The notes beneath the pieces were generated by a model. That model did not search any database. It saw nothing but the letters and a program-made list of their open reading frames with translations, and was not told where the DNA came from. Made by a program: the position numbers and the translations under genes. Positions 8,921 to 17,300 of a DNA stretch of 40,912 bases are shown here, in pieces (the stretch's first letter is position 1; the number at the start of each line of letters is the position of its first letter). The DNA comes from an uncultured Prevotellaceae bacterium (lineage in GTDB: Bacteria > Bacteroidota > Bacteroidia > Bacteroidales > Bacteroidaceae), in contig OMXV01000043.1 in assembly GCA_900315075.1 (NCBI GenBank), forward strand, positions 1 to 40,912, given 5' to 3'.

Positions 8921-9721
8921 TTATTTGTCTCTCTTCAATTTTCTGGTAATTGCCCTTGGGACAAAATAAAGGTGCATGGCTATAGTGGTGGGTAAACCAT
9001 AATGTCGGCGCATGACAGTAAATCGCTCCATCAATGACTTTCGATGATGCTGTGTGGTCTGCCCTTCTTGTAGATAATGCGCAATTACCATGGGGACTCG
9101 CCTCAATGGCAAATCTTGATTATCGGCCTCCCTCATGACTTTGATACACCAATCAACATCTGCAGAAAGTCGCAACGATGTGTCATATTTCACTTTACGT
9201 GCAATATCAGTACGTGCATAAAACGCCTGATGACATACCAACATTCCATGCCGGAACGAGCGCCATGTGAGGTTGTCGGGAGGCGACAAATGGCGATGTG
9301 CGAGGAAATTACCCTTACTATCCACTATGTCAGTATCACCATACAGCACAGCAGGTGTCTGTCCGTCAGGAGCACCTTCAGCAGTTGCCGCTACCCTACT
9401 CAAGGTGTCGGTCGTAGGAAAGCGGTCGCCAGCATTGAGGAAACACACATAGTCGCCTGTGACCATTCGTAGTGCTTTATTCATAGCATCATAGATGCCT
9501 TTATCAGGTTCGGAAACAACTTTTATTATTCTATTCTCTGGAAAGTCTTGCATTGTCCTTTTTGTATATTCATTGACAATGGCCATTGTGTTGTCTTTAG
9601 AAGCTCCATCGATGATGATATGTTCTAAATCGGGATAATCTTGCTGCTCCACACTTTCGAGCGTTGGCCTGATGGCCTCCTCGGCATTATAGGTGACCGT
9701 GACGATAGAAAAGATAATCAT
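8921..9721 (-). CDS. Glycosyltransferase family 2 (WcaA-like)
   Basis: The 266-residue protein has the GT-A fold opening FSIVTVTYNAEE (4-15), SVEQQDYPDLEHIIIDGASKD and the acidic motifs LNAGDR and YGDTDIVD expected for nucleotide-sugar and metal binding. There are no clear membrane segments. It probably transfers a sugar during LPS, O-antigen or capsule assembly on the cytoplasmic side. Donor and acceptor are unknown. Its ATG overlaps the stop of the upstream family-4 glycosyltransferase (ATGA at 9721-9718), so the two are translationally coupled and probably act on the same glycan. Confidence 0.9.
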   Translation of the reverse strand: MIIFSIVTVTYNAEEAIRPTLESVEQQDYPDLEHIIIDGASKDNTMAIVNEYTKRTMQDFPENRIIKVVSEPDKGIYDAMNKALRMVTGDYVCFLNAGDRFPTTDTLSRVAATAEGAPDGQTPAVLYGDTDIVDSKGNFLAHRHLSPPDNLTWRSFRHGMLVCHQAFYARTDIARKVKYDTSLRLSADVDWCIKVMREADNQDLPLRRVPMVIAHYLQEGQTTQHHRKSLMERFTVMRRHYGLPTTIAMHLYFVPRAITRKLKRDK

Positions 9722-10992
9722 AGGGAATAGTTTTTGTAGGCCATCGCCTGATTATACACCTCGATATACCGCAGTGCTACCCCTGCCTGAGAATAGTTAG
9801 TGACCACTTTTCTTACGGCCTGCTGTGCCAATTTATCAGAATCAGCCTCTTCCAGCACCCAGTAAATCCCCTTCATCAAATCGTCGGCATCACGATAGTC
9901 TGCCACATAGCCAGTTTTGAGATGGTCGATCTCCTCAGGGATACCTCCTGTGCGGAATCCCACACATGGCACGCCACATGCCATGGCCTCCATGATGGTG
10001 TTGGGGAGGTTGTCCTCCAAAGAAGGCAAGACAAAAACATCAGCCGATCGATAGACATCCACGATTTTTCGTTCATCACTCACATACCCCAAAGGGAATA
10101 CTGGCAGCGACAATTTGTCTTCCAACTCCTCAGCATGGCCTCCTAAAATAGCTATCCCTGTATTTTCTTTCATTTCGGGATGAGCATCTGTAAGTTTTTC
10201 GATGGCTTCCATAAGAAAAGCCATACCCTTACGCTCATCTGTCACCCGCTGAGACACAAAAAGGATGAGTCGTCGTTCCTTTGGGAGTCCTACATTCAAG
10301 CGTGCTTTGGTTTTATCTCCAGGTTTAAAGACATGTGTGTCAATGGGATTGGGGATATTTGTAATGGGATTCCTCCCTATCAGGGCACTTTGCGATGCCT
10401 GTTTCTCTAACCATCTACTACATGTGACAAATGAAATGACCGTCGTGTCATAGACTTGCTTTTTCTTTTTCCACACTTTATATGCCAAGTCATTGTCTGA
10501 GCCATGCCCCGGTAGCAGCCTACAATTACGGCAAGCTGTCATAAATGCCTTGCATCCCTTGGTATAATGGCATATCGCTGTGGCAGGCCATGCATCATGC
10601 ATTGTCCATACAATAGGTTTGCCACTTGCTGCAATTTTCTTAATATCGGAAAGTGAGAGAAAGCCCTGATTGACCCAACTGAGATGGATAATATCAGCTT
10701 CTTGAAATTCGCGTAGTCGTGTGATGTCGAAACCAGCATTGGCAATATCTATTTTAAATAGATTCTTTTTATTGAAATGCAGTTTAGTGAGAATCGACAT
10801 CCTCTCCCAAAGGAAATGCCATCGGGCACGAAATGGCGCATTCACCCCCGCTACCGTCAGAGTGTCAGTATCCTTGTCTCTAACGAGCATTTTAGCTTTT
10901 ACGCCACTGTTGTTGAGCGCATCCATCAATCGGTTGGCCGCCATGGCAGCCCCACCTGTCCGCTCACTTGTATTCACAATCAGTACTCTCAT
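9718..10992 (-). CDS. Glycosyltransferase family 4 (GT-B fold)
   Basis: The 424-residue protein begins MRVLIVNTSERTGGAA, a typical GT4 opening with a glycine-rich loop. The C-terminal Rossmann half has ILFVSQRVTDERKG, VFVLPSLEDNLPNTIMEAMACGVPCVGF and the donor-binding E-x7-E pattern (ED...NTIMEAM). A WTMHDAWPATAICHYTKGC segment is common in Bacteroidetes GT4 enzymes of surface polysaccharide synthesis. It heads a two-gene unit with the GT2 enzyme. A near-consensus promoter lies about 26 bases upstream of the start. The sugar specificity is not readable. Confidence 0.92.
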   Translation of the reverse strand: MRVLIVNTSERTGGAAMAANRLMDALNNSGVKAKMLVRDKDTDTLTVAGVNAPFRARWHFLWERMSILTKLHFNKKNLFKIDIANAGFDITRLREFQEADIIHLSWVNQGFLSLSDIKKIAASGKPIVWTMHDAWPATAICHYTKGCKAFMTACRNCRLLPGHGSDNDLAYKVWKKKKQVYDTTVISFVTCSRWLEKQASQSALIGRNPITNIPNPIDTHVFKPGDKTKARLNVGLPKERRLILFVSQRVTDERKGMAFLMEAIEKLTDAHPEMKENTGIAILGGHAEELEDKLSLPVFPLGYVSDERKIVDVYRSADVFVLPSLEDNLPNTIMEAMACGVPCVGFRTGGIPEEIDHLKTGYVADYRDADDLMKGIYWVLEEADSDKLAQQAVRKVVTNYSQAGVALRYIEVYNQAMAYKNYSL

Positions 10993-11017
10993 TTTTTCCC
11001 AATCAATCTTGTGAGTA

Positions 11018-11047
11018 CAAAGTTAAATGAAAAAGATGAAAAAACAA
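11018..11047 (-). promoter_or_regulatory. Promoter of the glycosyltransferase pair
   Basis: On the minus strand TTG (11047-11045), a 19-bp spacer and TAACTTTG (11025-11018) match the Bacteroidetes -33/-7 consensus. Transcription should start near 11012, leaving about a 20-nt leader. Confidence 0.8.
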
Positions 11048-11138
11048 GGAAAAAGCTAAAAATATTCATTGTTATCGCACACAACACTTGATTTAAATCA
11101 AGAAAAGGCTATTTTTTAATAAAAATGCACTTTAAAAT

Positions 11139-11170
11139 TTGGAAAGTGGGGCGTTTTCGTCGTACCTTTG
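11139..11170 (+). promoter_or_regulatory. Promoter of candidate small RNA
   Basis: TTG (11139-11141), a 21-bp spacer and TACCTTTG (11163-11170) match the Bacteroidetes promoter form. No open reading frame follows on this strand. The next feature is a strong terminator at 11359-11397. Confidence 0.7.
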
Positions 11171-11175
11171 CATTG

Positions 11176-11397
11176 TCAATGATTGAAATAGTCCAATCAA
11201 CGACTAATGGTTAATAGATTGTTTAGGTTAGTAGTAATAGATTTAGGTTTTTAGTTATTAGGTTTAAGGTATTATTCAAAGATTGTTTAATCGGACAACA
11301 AAGGCAGCCGTGAGGTTCCCTTTGATTTTGAAAAGGATTTTTAGTTAAACATAGGTTAGTACGCCGCAGTCCGTTGAGGGTTGCGGCGTACGTTTTT
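11176..11397 (+). ncRNA. Candidate small RNA of about 220 nt
   Basis: A promoter and a strong intrinsic terminator bracket about 220 non-coding bases. Within it, TGATTG (11180-11185) pairs with CAATCA (11194-11199). A U-rich middle repeats the word family AGTAATAGATTTAGGT and AGTTATTAGGTTTAAGGT (about 11233-11270). CAAAGG near 11300 can pair with CCTTTG near 11330. The terminator forms the 3' end. The 5' and 3' ends do not pair with each other, which argues against a 6S-like rod, and there is no tRNA-like end as in tmRNA. It shares the ATTAGRTTTAAGGT motif with the candidate RNA at 27610-27673. I do not recognise it as a named Rfam family. Confidence 0.65.
11359..11397 (+). terminator. Intrinsic terminator of the 220-nt candidate RNA
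   Basis: GTACGCCGCA (11359-11368) and TGCGGCGTAC (11382-11391) form a perfect 10-bp stem with a 13-nt loop, followed by GTTTTT. Confidence 0.9.
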
Positions 11398-11837
11398 ATA
11401 TTGTACGATAATTATAGTTTTTCCTGTTAATCATGATATTTTGCAATGGTCATCTCTCAAATTATGACTAAGCAATCTTTTCACTTTTTCAAACTCTTTA
11501 GGAAACTAATGCTTAAGTCCTGTCAAATAGACAGACAAATATAATCGTCCTGCATAATGAGCCTTACTTCGTATTAGAGGCCTGTTGAAAAGAGAGCATA
11601 AGATACGAAAACTGTCATCTCTTTTGAATCCATTATCTCTCGCATTGTGTAGAGAAATCCACATCGGGCTTTTTTTGCACTGTCTTCCAACAACGAGGTG
11701 ACAAGATGGCCTTTGAGGAGATAAGATTGCATGTTTTTACACAAAAACATAAGTCTTATCTCATTACCCTCCTACACTTCTTTTTCACACTCCTGATGTG
11801 AAAGACGATATCAGAAGACTATTATGTTTCTCGTTTT
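11398..11837. other. Gene-free stretch with a long hairpin
   Basis: No coding frame is supported on either strand. The clearest structure is GAGATAAGA (11718-11726) with TCTTATCTC (11754-11762), enclosing ATGTTTTT/AAAAACAT around a 4-nt loop. A weaker pair is AAAAGAGA (11588-11595) with TCTCTTTT (11618-11625). Neither ends in a good T-run. The function is unknown. Confidence 0.5.
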
Positions 11838-12161
11838 TCAATCGAGGTGGAAGACTTCTTCCATTTCTGCCCACCACTCGCCTTCGCGGCGTGATTCCAA
11901 GGGGAGTTGACAGGGGTCAGTGAGTTTCCACCATTCTTGCGTGGTAGGGTCGGCAGCCATGCGTGCCATGTCCTTCTCACAGTCAGTTCCTACATATTCA
12001 TAGTAACCGAAGAGTTGATGGTCTTTCAAGAAGATGGAGTAGTTTCTGATATTACATTCTGTAATCATTTTCAACACGTCAGGCCACACAGCAGCATGAA
12101 GACGCTTATACTCTTCTAGTTTCTCAGGTCTGACACCAATGACAAATCCATATCGTTTCAT
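11838..12161 (-). CDS. rhaM: L-rhamnose mutarotase (RhaM/RhaU family)
   Basis: The 107-residue protein matches the family across its length: MKRYGFVIGVRPEKLEEYKRLHAAVWP with the catalytic-type His22, NIRNYSIFL, LFGYYEY, and the tryptophan-rich end TQEWWKLTDPCQ and EWWAEMEEVFHLD. The enzyme interconverts alpha and beta anomers of L-rhamnose in the cytoplasm, so that the isomerase can use dietary or host-glycan rhamnose. No other rhamnose gene is nearby, so the gene is an orphan here and could serve a different sugar. Its start codon is preceded by an octamer repeat array that begins 9 bases upstream. Confidence 0.88.
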   Translation of the reverse strand: MKRYGFVIGVRPEKLEEYKRLHAAVWPDVLKMITECNIRNYSIFLKDHQLFGYYEYVGTDCEKDMARMAADPTTQEWWKLTDPCQLPLESRREGEWWAEMEEVFHLD

Positions 12162-12169
12162 ATATTTAA

Positions 12170-12282
12170 GGTTGTGAGGTTATGAGGTCGCTTCGCTTGC
12201 AGGTTATGAGGTGATGAGATTATGCGGTTATGAGGTTGTGGGGTGATGAGTTTTTGGGTGTGAGGTGAGAGGTAAGAGGTGA
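12170..12282. repeat. Octamer (GGTTRTRA) array with embedded 16-bp core, upstream of rhaM
   Basis: The unit GGTTRTRA repeats in strict 8-bp phase (GGTTGTGA, GGTTATGA, and so on). The 16-bp core GGTCGCTTCGCTTGCA (12186-12201) is inserted without breaking the phase. The array decays after about 12260 into GGTGAGA/GGTAAGA words. On the rhaM strand it would form the 5' leader CTCATAACCTCACAACCTT just before the start codon. Confidence 0.85.
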
Positions 12283-12303
12283 GAGAAATGATTTGAGGGC
12301 AGC

Positions 12304-12406
12304 GTAATTTTCAATTGTCACTTTTTAATTTTCAATTTTCAACATAGCATTTGTCCCTTTAACTCCCTTTTAACTCCCCTTTAACTACTCTTTAACTACT
12401 TTTCTT
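12304..12406. repeat. TTTTCAATT / CCCTTTAACT word repeats between ispF and rhaM
   Basis: AATTTTCAATTGTCAC and TAATTTTCAATTTTCAAC are followed by five (C)CTTTAACT(A/C)C units. This is the reverse orientation of the words at 7589-7645 and 12927-12990. No gene is present in the gap 12283-12446. Confidence 0.75.
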
Positions 12407-12446
12407 CTTCACATACCTTGTTAACTATTGAAGTGAGTTTGTGAAA

Positions 12447-12926
12447 TCAATCCTTCTGTATCAGCACAGTGGCGTAGGCCGCCATGCCTTCCTGGCGACC
12501 AGTAAAGCCTAAGCGCTCGGTGGTGGTGGCCTTAATGGAGACATTGTCGGGATCTGTGCCAATAATCTCTGCAAGGCACTCTTGCATGGCAGGGATATGT
12601 GGATTGAGTTTGGGTCGCTCAGCACAGACAGTGGCATCGATATTACCCACCTGATACCCTTTTGTGGCAATCAATTCGACCACACGTTTCAGGATTATCT
12701 TGCTGTCCATATTGAGTGTATCTTCGGAATTGTCGGGAAAATGATAACCAATGTCGCGCATATTCGCTGCCCCAAGCAAGGCATCACAAATGGCATGAAT
12801 CAACACGTCGGCATCACTGTGTCCTAAGAGCCCACAAGAATGTTCCAAACGAATTCCTCCGAGCCACAGGTCACGTCCCTCCACTAATTGGTGAACGTCA
12901 TATCCGAATCCAACACGAAAAACCAT
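12447..12926 (-). CDS. ispF: 2-C-methyl-D-erythritol 2,4-cyclodiphosphate synthase
   Basis: IspF makes the cyclodiphosphate in the MEP route to isoprenoid precursors, as a cytoplasmic zinc-dependent trimer. The metal ligands are visible in GYDVH (Asp10, His12) and VLIHAICDALLGA (His44). GHSDADV, YHFPD and the C-terminal ATTTERLGFTGRQEGMAA are also signatures. Its 159 residues are the normal length. The start MVFRVGFGYDVH is certain, because homologues begin about eight residues before Asp10. It lies downstream of porV, in the order porU-porV-ispF that I recall from related Bacteroidales. A word-repeat array sits directly before the ATG. Confidence 0.96.
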   Translation of the reverse strand: MVFRVGFGYDVHQLVEGRDLWLGGIRLEHSCGLLGHSDADVLIHAICDALLGAANMRDIGYHFPDNSEDTLNMDSKIILKRVVELIATKGYQVGNIDATVCAERPKLNPHIPAMQECLAEIIGTDPDNVSIKATTTERLGFTGRQEGMAAYATVLIQKD

Positions 12927-12990
12927 TGAAGATTGAAAATTGAAAAGTATTAAAGAGGAGTTAAAAGGGAGTTAAAGAGGAGTTAAAGGG
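12927..12990. repeat. GATTGAAAATTGAAAA / GAGTTAAAAGGG word repeat upstream of ispF
   Basis: The array touches the ispF start codon: TTGAAGATTGAAAATTGAAAA, then ATTAAAGAGG, AGTTAAAAGGG, AGTTAAAGAGG and AGTTAAAGGGACAATACC. The last word recurs at 36630-36650. Confidence 0.75.
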
Positions 12991-13021
12991 ACAATACCAG
13001 GGGGTTGGGGTCTCTTATCGC

Positions 13022-14215
13022 TCATCTTCTCTTAAACAAGTCTTTGATGCCATCCATGTCGAAGGAAAGGGTGAAACGCAGGGTTTGGTCGAGGGGATTA
13101 CTCTTGGCTGTGGCGATGACATAACCTGCATCAAGCGAGAAGACATTCATACGGAAGCCAGCACCCACAGTGAAGTACTTACGGTTACCCTTGTTCTCAC
13201 TCTCATGGTGGTAACCAGCACGAATGGCAAACTGGTCGTGATAAATGTACTCAGCACCGACACTCCACTGTATTTCCTGTAGTTCCTCCTTAAAGCCATT
13301 GGGAGCATCGTTGAAACTCTTGAAAATACCACTGATACTTGATACATCGAAATATTCTTTCTCCAGGCGGTCCTGGTATTCCTGCGATGTTTCCTCCTCC
13401 ATCTGTTTGGGATATGTTGGCACCAACAACTTGTTGGCATCAGCTGCAATAGTAAATCGGTTATATTCATCGACAGGAATCATCAGCGAGGCACCCAATC
13501 TCATGTTGGTCGGAATAAACTCACTATGCTCATCACCACCAAAGGTGATTTTGCTACCGATATTGCTCACATTGAAACCCAGTCCCAACTGACACTCACG
13601 GTCACCCAGGTTGAGGTAGTTCTGATAATAGCAGGATAGGTCAGCGGCAAATGCAGACCCCGGACTGGTATCCTCGGTGAAGTCGTAGGTAAGGTCGGAA
13701 TAAATCCATCTCACACCTGCCGACAAAGAGAAATTCTCGCTCAGCATCAGTGAATAGGCTAAGTCGAGCGACATCTCATAAGGATTGATGGTCATATCGT
13801 TGGTGTCGTCGAGCGAACTGCTGGTATAGACCTCACCAAGTGAGAAATACCGCAGCGAACTGGATACAGCACTATAGTCACCGATGCGGTAATAGCCCAC
13901 CAGATAGGCCAAGTCCATATCACTGACCAACTGGCGTAGCCACGGAGTGTAGTTGAGTGCCACACCTGCACGTGAGATGGTGAAAGGGTATTTAGCAGGG
14001 TTCCAATATTGCGCCACCACGTCAGGGTCGGTGGCAGCACCTACATCGCCCATACCAGCCGCTCTTGCGTCGGGAGCGATGGTCTGAGAGGTAACGGAAG
14101 TGTTGACAGGGTTGAACATATCGCCCTTGTCCTGGGCATAACCCACAGTGGCGATGGTGGCGACAACGACAAGCGCGCTTGCCTTAAACAGTTTATGGAA
14201 AATTTTCATTGACAA
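13022..14215 (-). CDS. porV: Type IX secretion system outer-membrane protein PorV
   Basis: PorV (LptO) is a beta-barrel that collects folded T9SS cargo from the translocon and carries it to the PorU sortase. The 397-residue protein has a signal peptide (about residues 1-27, ending VGYAQ), then the family's N-terminal signature SQTIAPDARAAGMGDVGAATDPDVVAQYWNPAKY (split over about 43-76). Alternating amphipathic strands follow to the C-terminus. Length matches the family. It follows porU on the same strand with a 177-base gap containing GTTCAGGAGTT-type words. The barrel end RFTLSFDMDGIKDLFKRR is slightly longer than the classic aromatic end. Confidence 0.93.
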   Translation of the reverse strand: MSMKIFHKLFKASALVVVATIATVGYAQDKGDMFNPVNTSVTSQTIAPDARAAGMGDVGAATDPDVVAQYWNPAKYPFTISRAGVALNYTPWLRQLVSDMDLAYLVGYYRIGDYSAVSSSLRYFSLGEVYTSSSLDDTNDMTINPYEMSLDLAYSLMLSENFSLSAGVRWIYSDLTYDFTEDTSPGSAFAADLSCYYQNYLNLGDRECQLGLGFNVSNIGSKITFGGDEHSEFIPTNMRLGASLMIPVDEYNRFTIAADANKLLVPTYPKQMEEETSQEYQDRLEKEYFDVSSISGIFKSFNDAPNGFKEELQEIQWSVGAEYIYHDQFAIRAGYHHESENKGNRKYFTVGAGFRMNVFSLDAGYVIATAKSNPLDQTLRFTLSFDMDGIKDLFKRR

Positions 14216-14392
14216 TCTATTATTCTATGGGAGTTCAGAAGTTCAGGAGTTGCAGGAGTTCAGACATTACCTTTTAGAAGTCTTTGGGAGTTTGGACATT
14301 ACCTTCGTTGCTATCAGAACAAATACCTTGTCAACTCGTCTACTTGTTTACTCGTTTACTTATCACTTTATTCTATAAAACGCTATACGGCT
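14216..14392. repeat. GGAGTTCAG-type word repeats between porU and porV
   Basis: GGGAGTTCAGAAGTTCAGGAGTTGCAGGAGTTCAGAC (14230-14265, read as units of about 10 bases) is the reverse complement of the GTCTGAACTCCTG(T/C)AACTCC words at 3758 and 35936. A second block (CTTGTCAACTCG, CTACTTG, TTTACTCG) at 14328-14362 resembles the GAGTTGACAAG words in reverse. No terminator is seen, so porV may be co-transcribed with porU. Confidence 0.65.
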
Positions 14393-17300
14393 CTAATTAT
14401 TGTTTATTACAATGAGTTTCTTGGCTTTCGACACCTGCGCGCTACCATCACATGCCACCCTGACACGATAGAGATAGACACCTGTCTGTAGCCTCCTACC
14501 CCCATCAATAGTGAGGTCCCAATCCACGGTGTATGCCCCATCTGTAGAGACACCCGTCTCATTATGTATCCACAGTTGTCTTCCGCTAACGTCAAAGACA
14601 TCGATTTCCACATCCATATTGCTCCCCGTTCGGTCGTGATTGATGATAAAGGTCGTAGAGGTGGTTGCTGGATTATTGGTGCAACTGACGCTATATAGTG
14701 TGGGCTTGAGTGCATCGACCACATTGAATGAGAGTGTGGCGGTAGATGAATTATTCAAGACATCCCACGCACGGAATTTCAGGGTATGTCTTCCGGGTGT
14801 AAGTGAAGGTATGCTATAGTAGGTATTGCCACTGGTATAACTACCAAAGTCGAAAGTGAAATTATCATTTAGTACGTATGTGCGTGCCATCTCATCGTCG
14901 ATAATCAGTTCCAGGTCATGACCGATACCTGTTCCTGCAGCATTGATGCCATCCTTATCGGTGATTTGTGCCACGAAATAGGGTGTGGTGTTCACATCAC
15001 CACCATTCGAGAACGATGGGGTGTTGAGATAACAATAGATAGACGGTCCGATAGAGTCGTTGTCCAACTCGTCAGAACCACCCACAATGAATTTGTCACA
15101 TGCCCCATGTGCCTCGAGCGTATGTTCATCGTTGACGGCATAAATATTCATCAGTCCTTTGCCACTGGAGTAGTTGATGTCCATGGGCACAGCAAAAGAG
15201 AAAGCAAACTCACCATTTGTGACATTGTCAGAGCCATTGAAGAGCACATTCTGACGGTCGTAATAGGAATAAATAGACTTTGTATCGTCAGCCTGTCCCT
15301 TACATATTACTTTCTCCTCGGAGTCGCGCACGGTAGCAGTCATCAGTCCATTGAAAGAAATGTCTTTCATGGCATTGCGCTCAATGTGCCCTTTCACCCG
15401 TATCGTGGATCCAGCACGCATGGTGATTTCCTGAGACGTTGCCTTTCCGTCGATGCTATCGATGACCACAGAAAGTGTAGGCACATTAAGAGGAAGTGCA
15501 GGATCGCCCAACAACGAATACTGCAACTTGTTGTCGGTGAGATCCTGTCCAGAGGTTATCATCTCATTTTTTGCCAGTCGCTGCGCTTCGCCCATCGTCG
15601 TTCGCCGCCCATTATTGATTGCAAGCACATGCTTGATAAACGCCTGATTAATACGGGCGTTGTAATGCTGATAGACGGTTCGTGTGGTTCCAAAGAATGC
15701 CAATGCCCCACCCTTCTTATTGAGCACTGCTTCCATACCAATACAGGTGGCGGCATCGTCGAAAGGAGAGACGTCGCACGAAGCAGTAATCCACAGCGGC
15801 ATGTGGGTGTTGTTGAACTCTTGGAAATCTTGTAGTGAGAGCACCCGTTCGTGCGAGATGCTGATTTGCGAGCCATGACCACTATAGTCCATAATCAGGG
15901 CACCACTTGACTGTTGTGCTTTGATGGCCTTTGTTGCTCCTGGATAGCTGTTACCAGTGGCGGAAGTTTCACGTGTGTATGCATCCCACATTACCTTTTT
16001 AACAATATACCCCGGATGTTGTGAGGTAATTACCTCTGCCGCTTTGTTGGCATCTTCCATGTGTGAATTGCCGTTTCCGTCGTCACCCATCACCATGATA
16101 ACATTCTGCCATGAACCAGCATCGATGTTAGCGGCATAGTTGATAGTTTTATCCACCATGGTCTTGGCATCTTCCTCGTTATGTACAGGGAAGCGGCCAA
16201 TAGCGAGGTCGAGTTTATCAGAGCTCTTAGGGTTGAGTCCCTCGTCATCGTCGAGCAGGCCATAGAAGCCATCATCCACATAGCAGTGTATCTCGTTGAA
16301 GGAGTTTTCGCTCTCAAAACAAAGCAGGAAATCGTCGGGTGAGAAATTACGACAGTCGGAAGTTAGCATGCGGTTATCCCATACGCCGTCGCCGAAGAGC
16401 AACAGATAACGTGGCATATCGGCATCGGTCTGTGCCCTGTCGTACAACATCTTGAGATAGCGTCTGTAGGCATTGGCATCGGGAGTGCCACTTGAGAACT
16501 CATTAAAAATCTCATCTGCAGGCACGATACGCACCCGCAGAGAGTCGCGTTGTTCATGCATATCTGCTATACGCTGTGCCTGTGCTCTCAATTTCTGCGA
16601 GGTAGGTATGATAATTATCATATCGGCTGCAGTATGGGCGTGTAGATTCTGGTTGGTAATGCCATAGACGAACTCTGGTGTAGGGATAGTCTGACTTGTC
16701 AAGTCGGGAGCTTTTCGTGGTGATGCGGTATAGATATCAATATAGTCAAGTCGGGCTGTTGACCCACTGATGTTCTCAATGGTGACGGTATCGTTTGCAG
16801 AGAGGTTGTTCACCTCAAAGATTTTAGTGGCTTCTGCACCCTTGTCATATTTGGGGTCAGAAAGTCTGGCAACGATTGTACCAATCTCCTTGCCATTGAG
16901 CAACACCCTTACGGTGCTATTATTGCCTGTGGTGACGGCCACAGCCATGCGTCCTTTGGTATCAGTGCTGGGGTTGCTCAGAATATACTGCTTGTTGTTT
17001 CCGTACTCGATGGCACTGTTCTCAAAGAGGTTCCGCCCCCCGTGGAACCACGAATAGCCATCCACTTCGTGTAGTGAATGATAGTCGGCTGGCGAGGGGT
17101 AGAAAGAATGGATGAATGCAGCGCTATCGACAGCCAGCGGATCGCCATCGCTCTCGGTAAGGAAATAATAGCCGTAGTCGGAATAGGGATTCCTGGTTCG
17201 CTTCATCTCATCTTTCTTGCTCCAAGAGACTGGCCCCTGAGCATAGAAAAGGCGCCGTCCATCGACGATGCATGTGGCGACTTCTTTAAGGTCATCGGTA

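Noticed and set aside
11176-11397. 6S RNA or tmRNA
   Set aside because: The 5' and 3' ends do not pair into a rod, and there is no tRNA-like CCA end or tag reading frame.
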